In this document: positions 9,537 through 16,248 of the stretch, piece by piece | Layout: each line of letters starts with the position of its first letter | How positions within the stretch are numbered: the first letter of the stretch is position 1 | Source of the DNA: a virus | Length of the DNA stretch: 36,382 bases | IMG/VR virus record: IMGVR_UViG_3300026512_000039 | Coordinates: 1 to 36,382 of that record | Strand: one strand, 5' to 3' | Notes under the pieces: generated by a model | What the model was told of the DNA's origin: nothing | Database searches by the model: none | What the model saw: only the letters and a program-made list of their open reading frames with translations | Made by a program: the position numbers and the translations under genes

Positions 9537-10235
9537 ATGGCTAATACAGTAAATAATGTTGACCCTTTTGGTGATGGTAGCGGTGTTGCATTATATCAGT
9601 TTGATGGTAATGCAAATGACACAGGTGAGAATTATAATGGCACTTGGAGTGGTAACGAGCAGTATGATACAGGAAAGTTTGGACAAGCGGCAAAGTTTAA
9701 TGGCAGCAGTTATATAGCAACGCCTTTAACAGGGAACGATTTCTCTGGGGATATTACGATTTCAGTATGGATACACAATATAGTAGATAATAGTAGTAAC
9801 CAACAAATTATACAGAATAGATACGACGAAGACTCAGATTATAAAGCTTCACTGGCATTGGTATTAGATTTTAGAAATTCTAAAAGATATATAGCTTCTT
9901 ATGGTGGAGATGGGTCAGCATACTATTATTGTAGTTACAGTCTTGATGGTATAAATTTTAATATCCCACATCATTTAGTAGCTATTAGAACTAATTCCAA
10001 TATAAAATTATATCTTGATGGTGTTTTAGTAAATAGCACAGCATCGGGGGCTATATATAAATCTAACAATAAATATTATATAGGAGGAAACTACAGTAAT
10101 AATCATTTTTACGGTGTAAATGGTCTCATCGATCAAGTCCGTATTTTCAACAGAGCATTAACGGCAGAAGAAGTTGCTATTTTGTATAATGAAAAAATAC
10201 CATCAAAAAGTTTTGCATGTTCTAATATTTTTTAG
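9537..10235 (+). CDS. LamG / concanavalin-A-like virion protein
   Basis: 232 aa. Almost the whole protein is a laminin-G-like (LamG/Con-A) sandwich: ALYQFDGNANDTGENYNGTW near the start, KFGQAAKFNGSSYIATP, DITISVWIHN, HHLVAIRTNSNIKLYLDGVL, and the usual closing GLIDQVRIFNRALTAEEVAILYNE. Such domains bind glycans and occur in phage tail tips and decoration proteins. The start is supported by AGGAGG 5-7 nt upstream, overlapping the preceding stop. There is no signal peptide. In this cluster a role in adsorption to a surface carbohydrate is likely; the ligand is unknown. Confidence 0.82.
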   Translation: MANTVNNVDPFGDGSGVALYQFDGNANDTGENYNGTWSGNEQYDTGKFGQAAKFNGSSYIATPLTGNDFSGDITISVWIHNIVDNSSNQQIIQNRYDEDSDYKASLALVLDFRNSKRYIASYGGDGSAYYYCSYSLDGINFNIPHHLVAIRTNSNIKLYLDGVLVNSTASGAIYKSNNKYYIGGNYSNNHFYGVNGLIDQVRIFNRALTAEEVAILYNEKIPSKSFACSNIF

Positions 10236-10244
10236 GAGGTTAAA

Positions 10245-10793
10245 ATGTTTTATAAATATAATACAGTAACAAAAAAATATGAAGGTGAAGTTGATAATGC
10301 TAAATACAATGTTATGACAGGTAAACTAATAGAAGGATATACAGACAAAGAGCCACCAACAATACCTAAAGGTAAAGAATTGTTTTATGAAAATAACGAA
10401 TGGGTTTTAAAAGATATAGATTATCAAGCAATATTTGAAAAAAACAAACAGAATAAATTATCTGAAGTTAAAACTAAATTTATGGATAAACTCAATAATG
10501 GTATAATGCACTCAACAGTTTTAGATAAAGATGTCAATGCAAGAAAAGGAATAGATGATGTTAACGTGCAAAGCTTAATAGATTTAATGATAGCCACAAA
10601 TCAAACAGCAACGCAATTTAGATGTGCTGATAATAACTTTATTAAAATAACATTAGACCAATTGAAACAATTAAAACTTGAAATGATACAGTTTGGTTTT
10701 AGTTTGTATCAAAAAAAGTGGCAACTTGAGACACAAGTTGAGCAAGCAAAAACACAAGAGGAGTTAGACGCTATAAATGTTAGCTTTGATTAG
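10245..10793 (+). CDS. Tail fibre assembly / DUF4376-type protein
   Basis: 182 aa. The N-terminal half is a short Tyr-rich domain (MFYKYNTVTKKYEGEV, ENNEWVLKDIDY). The C-terminal half, from about residue 70, has the pattern of DUF4376-type domains found at the end of fibre operons: a helix, RKGIDDVNVQSLIDLM, then FRCADNNFIKITLDQLKQL and a final helix ending QVEQAKTQEELDAI. Proteins of this kind are commonly tail fibre chaperones or fibre-associated proteins. TAGGAGG immediately before the ATG supports the start. The next gene begins inside its last 17 bases. Confidence 0.65.
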   Translation: MFYKYNTVTKKYEGEVDNAKYNVMTGKLIEGYTDKEPPTIPKGKELFYENNEWVLKDIDYQAIFEKNKQNKLSEVKTKFMDKLNNGIMHSTVLDKDVNARKGIDDVNVQSLIDLMIATNQTATQFRCADNNFIKITLDQLKQLKLEMIQFGFSLYQKKWQLETQVEQAKTQEELDAINVSFD

Positions 10794-11118
10794 ATGGATA
10801 TTTTTATCGTTACTTGCTTATATTTTGGTTGTTACTTTAACGCCTTTGATTGTGTCATTGAATTTATACAAAGGTGTTGATTACTTGAAAACTGTTGCCA
10901 TCGGCTTTGACCAAGCTGGTGGTTCTGTGTTATATAATGAAGAAGATTGGACTATTAGTAGTTACTCATATATGTTATGCTTGAAATATAAAGGTATTTA
11001 CTGTATAATAAAGATGTTAATAGATATGTTATTTGGTGTAAACCATTGCAGGAATAGTTATGAAAACGAAATTAAAAAAATGCGAAAGGAGCTAAAAGAT
11101 GGAAATGGATTACAGTAA
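10777..11118 (+). CDS. Membrane protein of the lysis cluster
   Basis: 113 aa with one strong N-terminal transmembrane segment (about residues 5-28, WIFLSLLAYILVVTLTPLIV). The soluble part contains AIGFDQAGGSVLYNEEDWTISS and a later NHCRNSYENEI. This D-Q-x-G-G ... WTISS ... HC pattern recalls a family of small phage membrane proteins encoded near lysis genes, of unknown function. It overlaps the preceding gene by 17 nt; AGAGGAG lies 13 nt before the ATG, a long spacing. A holin role cannot be excluded, but a single transmembrane segment with a conserved soluble domain argues for something else. Confidence 0.55.
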   Translation: MLALIRWIFLSLLAYILVVTLTPLIVSLNLYKGVDYLKTVAIGFDQAGGSVLYNEEDWTISSYSYMLCLKYKGIYCIIKMLIDMLFGVNHCRNSYENEIKKMRKELKDGNGLQ

Positions 11119-11272
11119 AATTGTAGGCGCAGTAATGGCAGAGGCTATGGAAATTAAGAGAGATGTAGATGACAAGAAAATTACAGTGAACGAATTGCTA
11201 AATGTGGTTCAAACAGCAGTAAATAAGTTAGGAATAGGTAACAAAGTTATTATTGATTTAGAGAAGGTATGA
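11099..11272 (+). CDS. Small protein, 57 aa, of the lysis cluster
   Basis: A 57-aa frame (starts MEMDYSKIVGAVMAE, ends IGNKVIIDLEKV). AAAGGAG lies about 5-6 nt before the ATG at 11099, it overlaps the upstream gene by 20 nt in another frame, and its TGA overlaps the ATG of the next gene. The protein is mostly helical and acidic, with DDKKITVNELLNVVQ resembling a small two-helix unit; there is no membrane segment. Tight coupling on both sides is the main evidence that it is real. Function not recognised. Confidence 0.6.
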   Translation: MEMDYSKIVGAVMAEAMEIKRDVDDKKITVNELLNVVQTAVNKLGIGNKVIIDLEKV

Positions 11273-11475
11273 TGGAAAAACATTGGGCTAAATCAAAAAC
11301 AATTTGGAGTGCTACGGTATCTTTGATTAGTTTTATGGTTATGGGTTATGCTGGACGGCATAACCCCGACACTCTTGCTACTGCTGTAGCTGGTGCGTTG
11401 GGTTCTGTTGGTAGTATCTATGGCAGAATAAAAGCAAAACATAAATTGGTTTTTAAGGAGCGCAAAATTGTTTAA
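11272..11475 (+). CDS. Holin-like small membrane protein
   Basis: 67 aa (68 if the overlapping ATG at 11269 is used; AAGG at 11264-11267 fits 11272 better). It begins EKHWAKSKTIWSATVSLISF, followed by VMGYAGRH, a second hydrophobic Gly/Ala-rich segment (TLATAVAGALGSVGSIYG) and a basic tail (RIKAKHKLVFKERK). The KSKTIW start with two membrane segments and a basic C-terminus is a common layout for phage holin-like proteins, so it is the best holin candidate here. The likely action is permeabilising the inner membrane to release the endolysin encoded at 12168-12728. Confidence 0.6.
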   Translation: MEKHWAKSKTIWSATVSLISFMVMGYAGRHNPDTLATAVAGALGSVGSIYGRIKAKHKLVFKERKIV

Positions 11476-11674
11476 GTTACCCTTTGGCGGTATTATAAAT
11501 ATAGTTTCTTTTGGTGTTGATGTATATAAAAAAGTAAAACGCAGAAAGAGGTATGAAAAAGATGCAGAGACAATCGCTGAATTGGAAGGAATTATTGATA
11601 ATAACGACACTGCTGACACTAATAATAGTAGTAACAAGTTGCGTAACAAAACAAGTAAAGATAACAGACAATAG
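11468..11674 (+). CDS. Small basic protein, possible inner-membrane spanin partner
   Basis: 68 aa starting at TTG (11468), with AAGGAG at 11455-11460, 7 nt upstream; no in-frame ATG serves. The N-terminus is mildly hydrophobic (GGIINIVSFGVDVY), followed by a basic patch KKVKRRKRY and a polar acidic helix. The next frame, a lipoprotein, starts inside this gene and runs past its end. That is the nested layout of Rz/Rz1 spanin pairs. The membrane segment is weak and the protein shorter than usual i-spanins, so the spanin reading rests mainly on gene arrangement. Confidence 0.45.
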   Translation: MFKLPFGGIINIVSFGVDVYKKVKRRKRYEKDAETIAELEGIIDNNDTADTNNSSNKLRNKTSKDNRQ

Positions 11675-11813
11675 AATAATGGCTCACTGGATGATAGCTG
11701 GCGAAAAAGCGCCTTATGACGGTGTTTTGTTAAACAGCTACACTTATCAAAATTTAGTTTACAAAGCTAAAAAATGTAAAAGGGTTAATAATGGTAGAAA
11801 TAGCGGAAATTAA
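11562..11813 (+). CDS. Lipoprotein, o-spanin-like
   Basis: 83 aa from the ATG at 11562 (an in-frame ATG at 11553 is only 1 nt from the GAGG at 11548-11551, so 11562 is slightly preferred). Hydrophobic signal segment ELLIITTLLTLIIVV followed by a lipobox VTSC; lipidation would be at that Cys, as in Rz1-type outer-membrane spanins. The mature part is about 60 residues (VTKQVKITDNRIMAHWMIAG ...). The first half is embedded in the preceding gene in another frame. If it is an o-spanin, it implies a host with an outer membrane. It lacks the Pro-rich body of lambda Rz1, so a different lipoprotein function is possible. Confidence 0.55.
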   Translation: MQRQSLNWKELLIITTLLTLIIVVTSCVTKQVKITDNRIMAHWMIAGEKAPYDGVLLNSYTYQNLVYKAKKCKRVNNGRNSGN

Positions 11814-12171
11814 AGATAACTTAAATAAACTTCAAACATCTATGGCTGTTATGCAATCATCTATTGATAGACAAAACGAAACGCTTGACAAATTGACCGA
11901 AGCATTTTCGCAATTAAGTATTTATGTAGAAAAAACAAATCAAAATGACGAAAAAATAAATACCCTTTTTAAAAAATTAGATAACATTTATGAAAACGGA
12001 ACAAGAAATTGCCCAATTCATAGTGAGAAAATGACGGCGTTTGAAAAAGAATTAAAACGCCAATCAGCAAGGCTTGACAATCTACAAAAGGTGCTGGTAG
12101 GCTTTGCCGTTGGCGTTGGTATGCAATTTTTTGGAATAATTATTTATATGATTGAGAAACACATAATTTAG
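11791..12171 (+). CDS. Coiled-coil protein with C-terminal membrane anchor (XhlA-like layout)
   Basis: 126 aa. Residues 1-95 form heptad-rich helices (IKDNLNKLQTSMAVMQSSID, LDKLTEAFSQLSIYVEK). Residues about 100-122 are a transmembrane segment (VLVGFAVGVGMQFFGIIIYM), with a short HII tail. The order coiled coil then C-terminal membrane segment is that of XhlA-type haemolysin/lysis proteins, though an i-spanin-like role is also possible. AAAGGG lies about 6 nt before the ATG; it overlaps the lipoprotein gene by 23 nt. It is the last gene of the late operon, and its TAG overlaps the TAA of the convergent endolysin gene by two bases. Confidence 0.6.
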   Translation: MVEIAEIKDNLNKLQTSMAVMQSSIDRQNETLDKLTEAFSQLSIYVEKTNQNDEKINTLFKKLDNIYENGTRNCPIHSEKMTAFEKELKRQSARLDNLQKVLVGFAVGVGMQFFGIIIYMIEKHII

Positions 12172-12728
12172 TCATAATGCAAATACTCTTCAAGCTTAAG
12201 CGTTCTATTTATCCAACCACATCTATATCGTTTTTTACCGTTCATATACCATTTACGTCTTAATAAAAAGTAAATACAACTTAATTCATAATGAAATAAA
12301 TATAATTCTTCTAATGCTTTTATTGTATGTTTACCTATTATGCCATCTACTTTTAAAGGTTTAACATTAACTAATTGAGAATTTTCGCCTGATATATTTT
12401 TATTAACTGTTTCTTGCAATATTTTAGCGGCGTTTTTTTCTCCAGCGTTAAACGCAAAATCAAAGTAATTTGCGAATATTTCAAATGATATATTTTCTTT
12501 TAAGTAAATATCTTTAGCATAAAGCATTTCTCCAAACATTTTGCTATATGCGTTTATTACTGCTTCATCTTTGTTTTTGTGTGATTTTAAATCTGATTGT
12601 AACGTTGCAAATATCTTTGGATGGTATTTCTTTGTTATGCCATAAATGGTTTCAATATCTTCACTATCATACCCTTTACCTTCTAATTCATAAGCAATAA
12701 ACAAAAATAAATCTGCTAAAGTTTTCAT
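12168..12728 (-). CDS. Endolysin, GH108-type peptidoglycan hydrolase
   Basis: 186 aa. The N-terminal domain has YELEGKGY followed by IYGITKKYHP, the GH108 pattern in which the Glu of E-G-x-G-Y is the catalytic residue of N-acetylmuramidase-type enzymes. The middle has FANYFDFAFNAGEKNAAKIL, and about residues 125-140 read VDGIIGKHTIKALE, the start of the associated peptidoglycan-binding domain. It closes with GWINRTLKLEEYL, also typical. Length is normal for the family and there is no signal peptide, so export would depend on a holin. It is the last gene of the leftward early operon, away from the other lysis genes, and starts in an ATGA overlap with the upstream methylase gene. Confidence 0.85.
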   Translation of the reverse strand: MKTLADLFLFIAYELEGKGYDSEDIETIYGITKKYHPKIFATLQSDLKSHKNKDEAVINAYSKMFGEMLYAKDIYLKENISFEIFANYFDFAFNAGEKNAAKILQETVNKNISGENSQLVNVKPLKVDGIIGKHTIKALEELYLFHYELSCIYFLLRRKWYMNGKKRYRCGWINRTLKLEEYLHYD

Positions 12729-13630
12729 ACTAACACCTCATATATTCTTTTATTTGCCATTTCTATATATTTTGAATTTAATTCAATTCCTAAATAATTT
12801 CTACCCAACATTTTTGCTACAACTGCAGTTGTTCCACTACCCATAAATGGGTCCAAAACAATACCGTTTTTTGGGCAACCTGCTTTTATGCAAATTTCTG
12901 GAATATCTTTAGGAAAAACTGCGAAATGAGAACCTTTGAATGATGCTGTATTTATAAACCAAGTTGTTCTTTTATTTTTCCCTTTTAAATTACCATTATT
13001 TACATTTTCTGCAAATTTTTGTGAACCTTTTGACTTAACTGCGCCCTGAATATCTCCCTTACACTGATTATAAGCATATTTAATCCTTTTAAAAGTTGTA
13101 TCACTAAAAGGCTCAAATTGTTGTTTAAAATAATATTTTTCTTGTTTTACAAAAAAGAATATTTTTTCAAAATCTATTGTAAATCTATCTTTAACACTTG
13201 ATGGCATTGCATTGGGTTTATGCCAAATTATTTCATTTCTTAATATCCACCCTCTTTCTACCATACCAATAGCAAAACGAGAAGGAATTTGGACCAAACA
13301 TTTATTAGGTAATTTACATTTTATAGGTTCTATTCCTTTTTTCGCTCCATCGACTTTTTTTCTGTCATTATTATTAATTCCTGTAAAATAAGTATCTCCC
13401 AAATTAACCCAACAAGTTCCTGTTAATTTTAAAATTCTATAAACTTCATCAAATATTTTCCATAATTTATCTAAATATTCTTGAAAATTTGTTTCTAATC
13501 CTATTTGCCCATCAACACCGTAATTTCTCAATCCCCAATATGGTGGCGATGTAACAACACAATCTATACTTTCGCTTTTTAATGTTTTTAATACTTGTAA
13601 TGCATCACCTTGTATTATTGTATTTTTCAT
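12725..13630 (-). CDS. DNA methyltransferase, TSPPY type
   Basis: 301 aa. N-terminal motif IV is TSPPYWGLRNYG (about residues 28-39); the AdoMet-binding motif comes at the C-terminus as LDPFMGSGTTAVVA (about residues 262-275), followed by RNYLGIELNSKYIEMANKRI. This order is that of beta-class amino-methyltransferases; (T)SPPY is commonly associated with N4-cytosine methylation, although N6-adenine cannot be excluded. No restriction endonuclease is encoded beside it, so it is probably an orphan phage methylase protecting or marking phage DNA. It overlaps the genes on both sides by 4 nt. Confidence 0.9.
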   Translation of the reverse strand: MKNTIIQGDALQVLKTLKSESIDCVVTSPPYWGLRNYGVDGQIGLETNFQEYLDKLWKIFDEVYRILKLTGTCWVNLGDTYFTGINNNDRKKVDGAKKGIEPIKCKLPNKCLVQIPSRFAIGMVERGWILRNEIIWHKPNAMPSSVKDRFTIDFEKIFFFVKQEKYYFKQQFEPFSDTTFKRIKYAYNQCKGDIQGAVKSKGSQKFAENVNNGNLKGKNKRTTWFINTASFKGSHFAVFPKDIPEICIKAGCPKNGIVLDPFMGSGTTAVVAKMLGRNYLGIELNSKYIEMANKRIYEVLV

Positions 13631-13848
13631 ACACCTTCCTCAAGTAAGTTTAATTCTTTTAATTGTTTAATAACCCTATTAACCTTATATTTGCTTAAAT
13701 TTAATATATCCATCATCTCATCATCAGTCATTTGTGATTTACGTTCTACATAAAACATATAAGTTAAAACAAGCTTTGTTTCGGGTAGCATATATTTATC
13801 AGTTAAAACTTCTCGTATAATCTCATACTTACTAATTCCCTTTTTCAT
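13627..13848 (-). CDS. Small winged-helix/HTH protein
   Basis: 73 aa. Residues about 20-70 have the pattern of a helix-turn-helix / winged-helix N-terminal half: PETKLVLTYMFYVER, then MTDDEMMDILNLSKYKVNRV and IKQLKELNLLEEG. Such DNA-binding modules occur in phage replication and regulatory proteins. It overlaps the neighbouring genes (17 nt upstream, 4 nt downstream), so it is part of the same transcript. No catalytic domain is present. The target is unknown; a regulator of early genes is a guess from context. Confidence 0.6.
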   Translation of the reverse strand: MKKGISKYEIIREVLTDKYMLPETKLVLTYMFYVERKSQMTDDEMMDILNLSKYKVNRVIKQLKELNLLEEGV

Positions 13849-14017
13849 AATACTCTGCCTCTATCAAAAATTGTTTTAACAATAACTGCTTGCCTGTTAG
13901 GATAAAATACTCAACACTATCCTCATATCTGTCTACATACTTAACCTCCAATTCTTCTAACTTTTTGTTTACATACTCCAATTCTTTTAATAACCTATCT
14001 ACTGTTATTTGTTTCAT
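13832..14017 (-). CDS. Hypothetical small coiled-coil protein
   Basis: 61 aa, almost entirely charged helix (VDRLLKELEYVNKKLEELEV, then EYFILTGKQLLLKQFLIEAE). No recognised family. It starts in a 4-nt overlap with the upstream gene and ends 17 nt inside the downstream HTH gene, which supports expression within the operon. It could be a dimerising accessory protein, but nothing in the sequence gives a specific role. Confidence 0.55.
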   Translation of the reverse strand: MKQITVDRLLKELEYVNKKLEELEVKYVDRYEDSVEYFILTGKQLLLKQFLIEAEYYEKGN

Positions 14018-14232
14018 TTTGATAACCTCAATATTTTAGAAATAGTGTTATCCAATGTTTCGCTGTAATATTCAATTCCGTGTTTAAATCCGTGAATAAA
14101 CGCTGTTTTGTAATGAAACCCAACAATATCAATAATATCATTTGAAACACTATGGGTTTTTAAAACCTTACATAAATATTCCCAGTGCTCTCTTGCCAAC
14201 TGTTTAGCTTTTTCTTCTTGTTCTTTAGTCAT
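14014..14232 (-). CDS. Conserved phage hypothetical protein, 72 aa
   Basis: Small helical protein with REHWEYLCKVL and IVGFHYKTAFIHGFKHGIEY. The FHYKTAFIHGxKHG segment is a pattern I recognise from small unannotated phage early proteins; function unknown. It is spaced 9 nt from the upstream dCTP deaminase gene, with an AGGAG ribosome-binding site, and overlaps the next gene by 4 nt. No membrane segment and no cysteine pair. Confidence 0.6.
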   Translation of the reverse strand: MTKEQEEKAKQLAREHWEYLCKVLKTHSVSNDIIDIVGFHYKTAFIHGFKHGIEYYSETLDNTISKILRLSK

Positions 14233-14241
14233 AGCTATCTC

Positions 14242-14793
14242 CTATATTTTAGCTGTTGTTAGTTCTATTTGTTTCTGATATTTCCCTTTTTTATCCGCAT
14301 AGCTTATTAAACACTCTTCATCACTTTCCAAAAACAAAACCTGTGCTATACCTTCATTTGCATAAATCTTTGCTGGAATTGGCGTTGAGTTGGATATTTC
14401 AATTGTTACATAGCCTTCCCATTCGGGTTCAAACGGCGTTACATTTACGATTAGTCCACATCTTGCATAGGTTGATTTACCGACACAGATGGTTAATATG
14501 TTTCTTGGTATTCTAAAATACTCAATGCTTTTTGCTAAAACAAAACTATTCGGTGGAATAATACAAACATCGCCTTTAAAATCCACATAGTTTTTATCGC
14601 TAAAGTTTTTCGGGTCGACTATTGTATTATTTACATTTGTAAAAATCTTAAACTCATCGGCTATTCTCATATCGTAACCGTATGAGCTTACACCGTAGGA
14701 TATAACGCCTTTTCTTACTTGTCTGTCGGCAAACGGCTCTATCATACCTTTTTTAGCCTGTTCAATAATCCATTTGTCGGATTTAATACTCAT
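14242..14793 (-). CDS. dcd: dCTP deaminase
   Basis: 183 aa, the normal length of Dcd. It carries the family motifs in order: [17 protein letters not shown] near residues 30-45, [33 protein letters not shown] (about residues 112-131), [10 protein letters not shown] containing the conserved Glu corresponding to the catalytic one, and the closing [13 protein letters not shown]. It converts dCTP to dUTP (or dUMP in bifunctional forms), feeding dTMP synthesis. The neighbouring ThyX-like and thioredoxin-like genes make a nucleotide-metabolism group. Its ATG overlaps the upstream gene by 4 nt. Confidence 0.93.
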   Translation of the reverse strand: MSIKSDKWIIEQAKKGMIEPFADRQVRKGVISYGVSSYGYDMRIADEFKIFTNVNNTIVDPKNFSDKNYVDFKGDVCIIPPNSFVLAKSIEYFRIPRNILTICVGKSTYARCGLIVNVTPFEPEWEGYVTIEISNSTPIPAKIYANEGIAQVLFLESDEECLISYADKKGKYQKQIELTTAKI

Positions 14794-15446
14794 TTTTCCT
14801 CCTTCTTAATAATTTCGTTAATATTAGGTATTACTTTTTTTAACTCCTTTAACCGCTTAATACCTATTGTGCGTCCAGCTTTTGTGTCAGTTATTATAGA
14901 TGAAATAGCGTGAGTTCTGCCTGTTAAATAAACAGACAGTTGTTGTTTAGTTTCAAACTTATGTTTTTTCATATATTCTTTTACTTTCTTATTAAACTTA
15001 TCAATATTAATCTTTACTGTTTGCTTTGTTTTAATCTCTTTTAATTTTGATTGTATCAATTTTTTGTTTGAAGTATATGACATTATTTTATCGTATATAT
15101 ATGGCGACATTTTGCCTTTTATTAAGGCTTGTCTGACTGCCGCCGCACTATCTCTATGCTCTTCATTAACCTTAAATAATTGATACATACTAATACCTTT
15201 ATCCATAACTTTTTGCAACGCTCGTTTTGCTTCATTGAATTTCTTTTGTGATACCGTAGGTTTTTCTTTTAACTTACACAAAACCTTTTGATTTTTTTCT
15301 TTAAAATAAGTTTTGCTATAAATTTTAAAAGCGTCCTCATCTGTAAATCCGTGTTTGCGTTCAGTGTTTTTTATCATTTCCATAGCTTGTTTATCTGTCA
15401 TACCGCAAGCTTCGAAAACCTTTATTGTATGTTCTATAATATTCAC
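14790..15446 (-). CDS. Hypothetical protein, 218 aa, possible DNA-binding
   Basis: Basic, Lys-rich, helical protein with no recognised family. Residues about 88-125 ([20 protein letters not shown]) and especially about 168-205 ([20 protein letters not shown] then [19 protein letters not shown]) look like helix-turn-helix units, so DNA binding is plausible. It has 4-nt overlaps with both neighbours (ThyX-like and dcd), placing it inside the nucleotide-metabolism group, yet it shows no nucleotide-enzyme motif. The region 1-60 has two short helical hairpins ([20 protein letters not shown]). Confidence 0.6.
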   Translation of the reverse strand: MNIIEHTIKVFEACGMTDKQAMEMIKNTERKHGFTDEDAFKIYSKTYFKEKNQKVLCKLKEKPTVSQKKFNEAKRALQKVMDKGISMYQLFKVNEEHRDSAAAVRQALIKGKMSPYIYDKIMSYTSNKKLIQSKLKEIKTKQTVKINIDKFNKKVKEYMKKHKFETKQQLSVYLTGRTHAISSIITDTKAGRTIGIKRLKELKKVIPNINEIIKKEEK

Positions 15447-15985
15447 AACACTTCCTCCAATAACGGTAACGATTTAATCCATTTACAGAATGTTTTCCAT
15501 TCATTAAGTTTATGGTCTTTTCTTTGCCAATAAATATTTTTTAACTGCAAATAGTTTGTTGTTATTCTCATTTTAAGTGTAAATCCTAATGGTAAATTAA
15601 CTAATAGATTTTTCCAATCCTCTTTGCTTTTTGTAGATAACCATCTATCGTATAGGTATAATAATCTTTCTTCTATAATACTGTCTATATTGTTGGGTAA
15701 ATTACCTATCAAAAATTCCTTGCTTTGCAAGCTATGCATTTTGCTTGTAGACATAACAATATCTAAAAAATGGTAGCGTTGCATTTCAATAATGAAATAA
15801 TGCGGTGCATCTAACATAAAACTAACTGTAATGCCTTTAAGAAAACTATCGTGTCCACTACAAGGCTTTGCACTTGCAAGTTTTTTGGCAAGATTAAAAT
15901 CAGCTTTGTTGTGATTGTAACTTAACCCTATATCTCTTACGGCGTCATCAAGTCCATAAACTTTAGCATCGTAAATAAGTATCAT
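15443..15985 (-). CDS. Divergent ThyX-like protein
   Basis: 180 aa. The middle reads HYFIIEMQRYHFLDIVMSTS followed by KMHSL, which lines up with the ThyX signature region (RHR...S...S.RY), and the C-terminal half has LKMRITTNYLQLKNIYWQRK then LNEWKTFCKWIKSL, resembling the ThyX helix with its substrate/FAD-binding arginines. Canonical ThyX is about 210-250 aa; this one is shorter, and the signature Arg-His-Arg is replaced by Gln-Arg-Tyr-His. It may therefore be a flavin-dependent thymidylate synthase variant or a related enzyme acting on another pyrimidine. Its placement between the thioredoxin-like and dCTP deaminase genes supports a role in pyrimidine nucleotide metabolism. Confidence 0.5.
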   Translation of the reverse strand: MILIYDAKVYGLDDAVRDIGLSYNHNKADFNLAKKLASAKPCSGHDSFLKGITVSFMLDAPHYFIIEMQRYHFLDIVMSTSKMHSLQSKEFLIGNLPNNIDSIIEERLLYLYDRWLSTKSKEDWKNLLVNLPLGFTLKMRITTNYLQLKNIYWQRKDHKLNEWKTFCKWIKSLPLLEEVL

Positions 15986-16248
15986 AAACCCTCCAAACTC
16001 TCTCTCATTTTGTTAATGTCTGTATCTCCAATAAACATATTAACTACGGCATTATTACGTTTAATTACCAAACAAGGAACGCTTCTAACGTTATACATCA
16101 TCAGTTGTCCAATCACCTCTTCATCGTCAATGTCATAAGTTTTAAATTTGTATTTGCTACCAAATTCTTTTTTCAACTTTTCTACTTTTTCCTTCATTGG
16201 TTTACAGCCAACGCAATGCTCTCCCGTAAACAAAATAACTTCAATCAT
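15982..16248 (-). CDS. Thioredoxin/glutaredoxin-like protein
   Basis: 88 aa with the thioredoxin-fold active site CVGCKPM (residues 14-20, a CxxC pair) after a beta strand (VILFTG), then YDIDDEEVIGQLMMYNVRSV and the cis-Pro element SVPCLVIKRN, and a final helix. Length is typical for phage and NrdH-type glutaredoxin-like redoxins. It would supply reducing equivalents; no ribonucleotide reductase is encoded here, so the partner would be a host enzyme. It overlaps the genes on both sides by 4 nt. Confidence 0.85.
   Translation of the reverse strand: MIEVILFTGEHCVGCKPMKEKVEKLKKEFGSKYKFKTYDIDDEEVIGQLMMYNVRSVPCLVIKRNNAVVNMFIGDTDINKMRESLEGL

Noticed and set aside
14256-14516. Plus-strand frames opposite dcd, thyX-like and redoxin genes
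   Set aside because: Shadows of genes with clear family motifs on the other strand.
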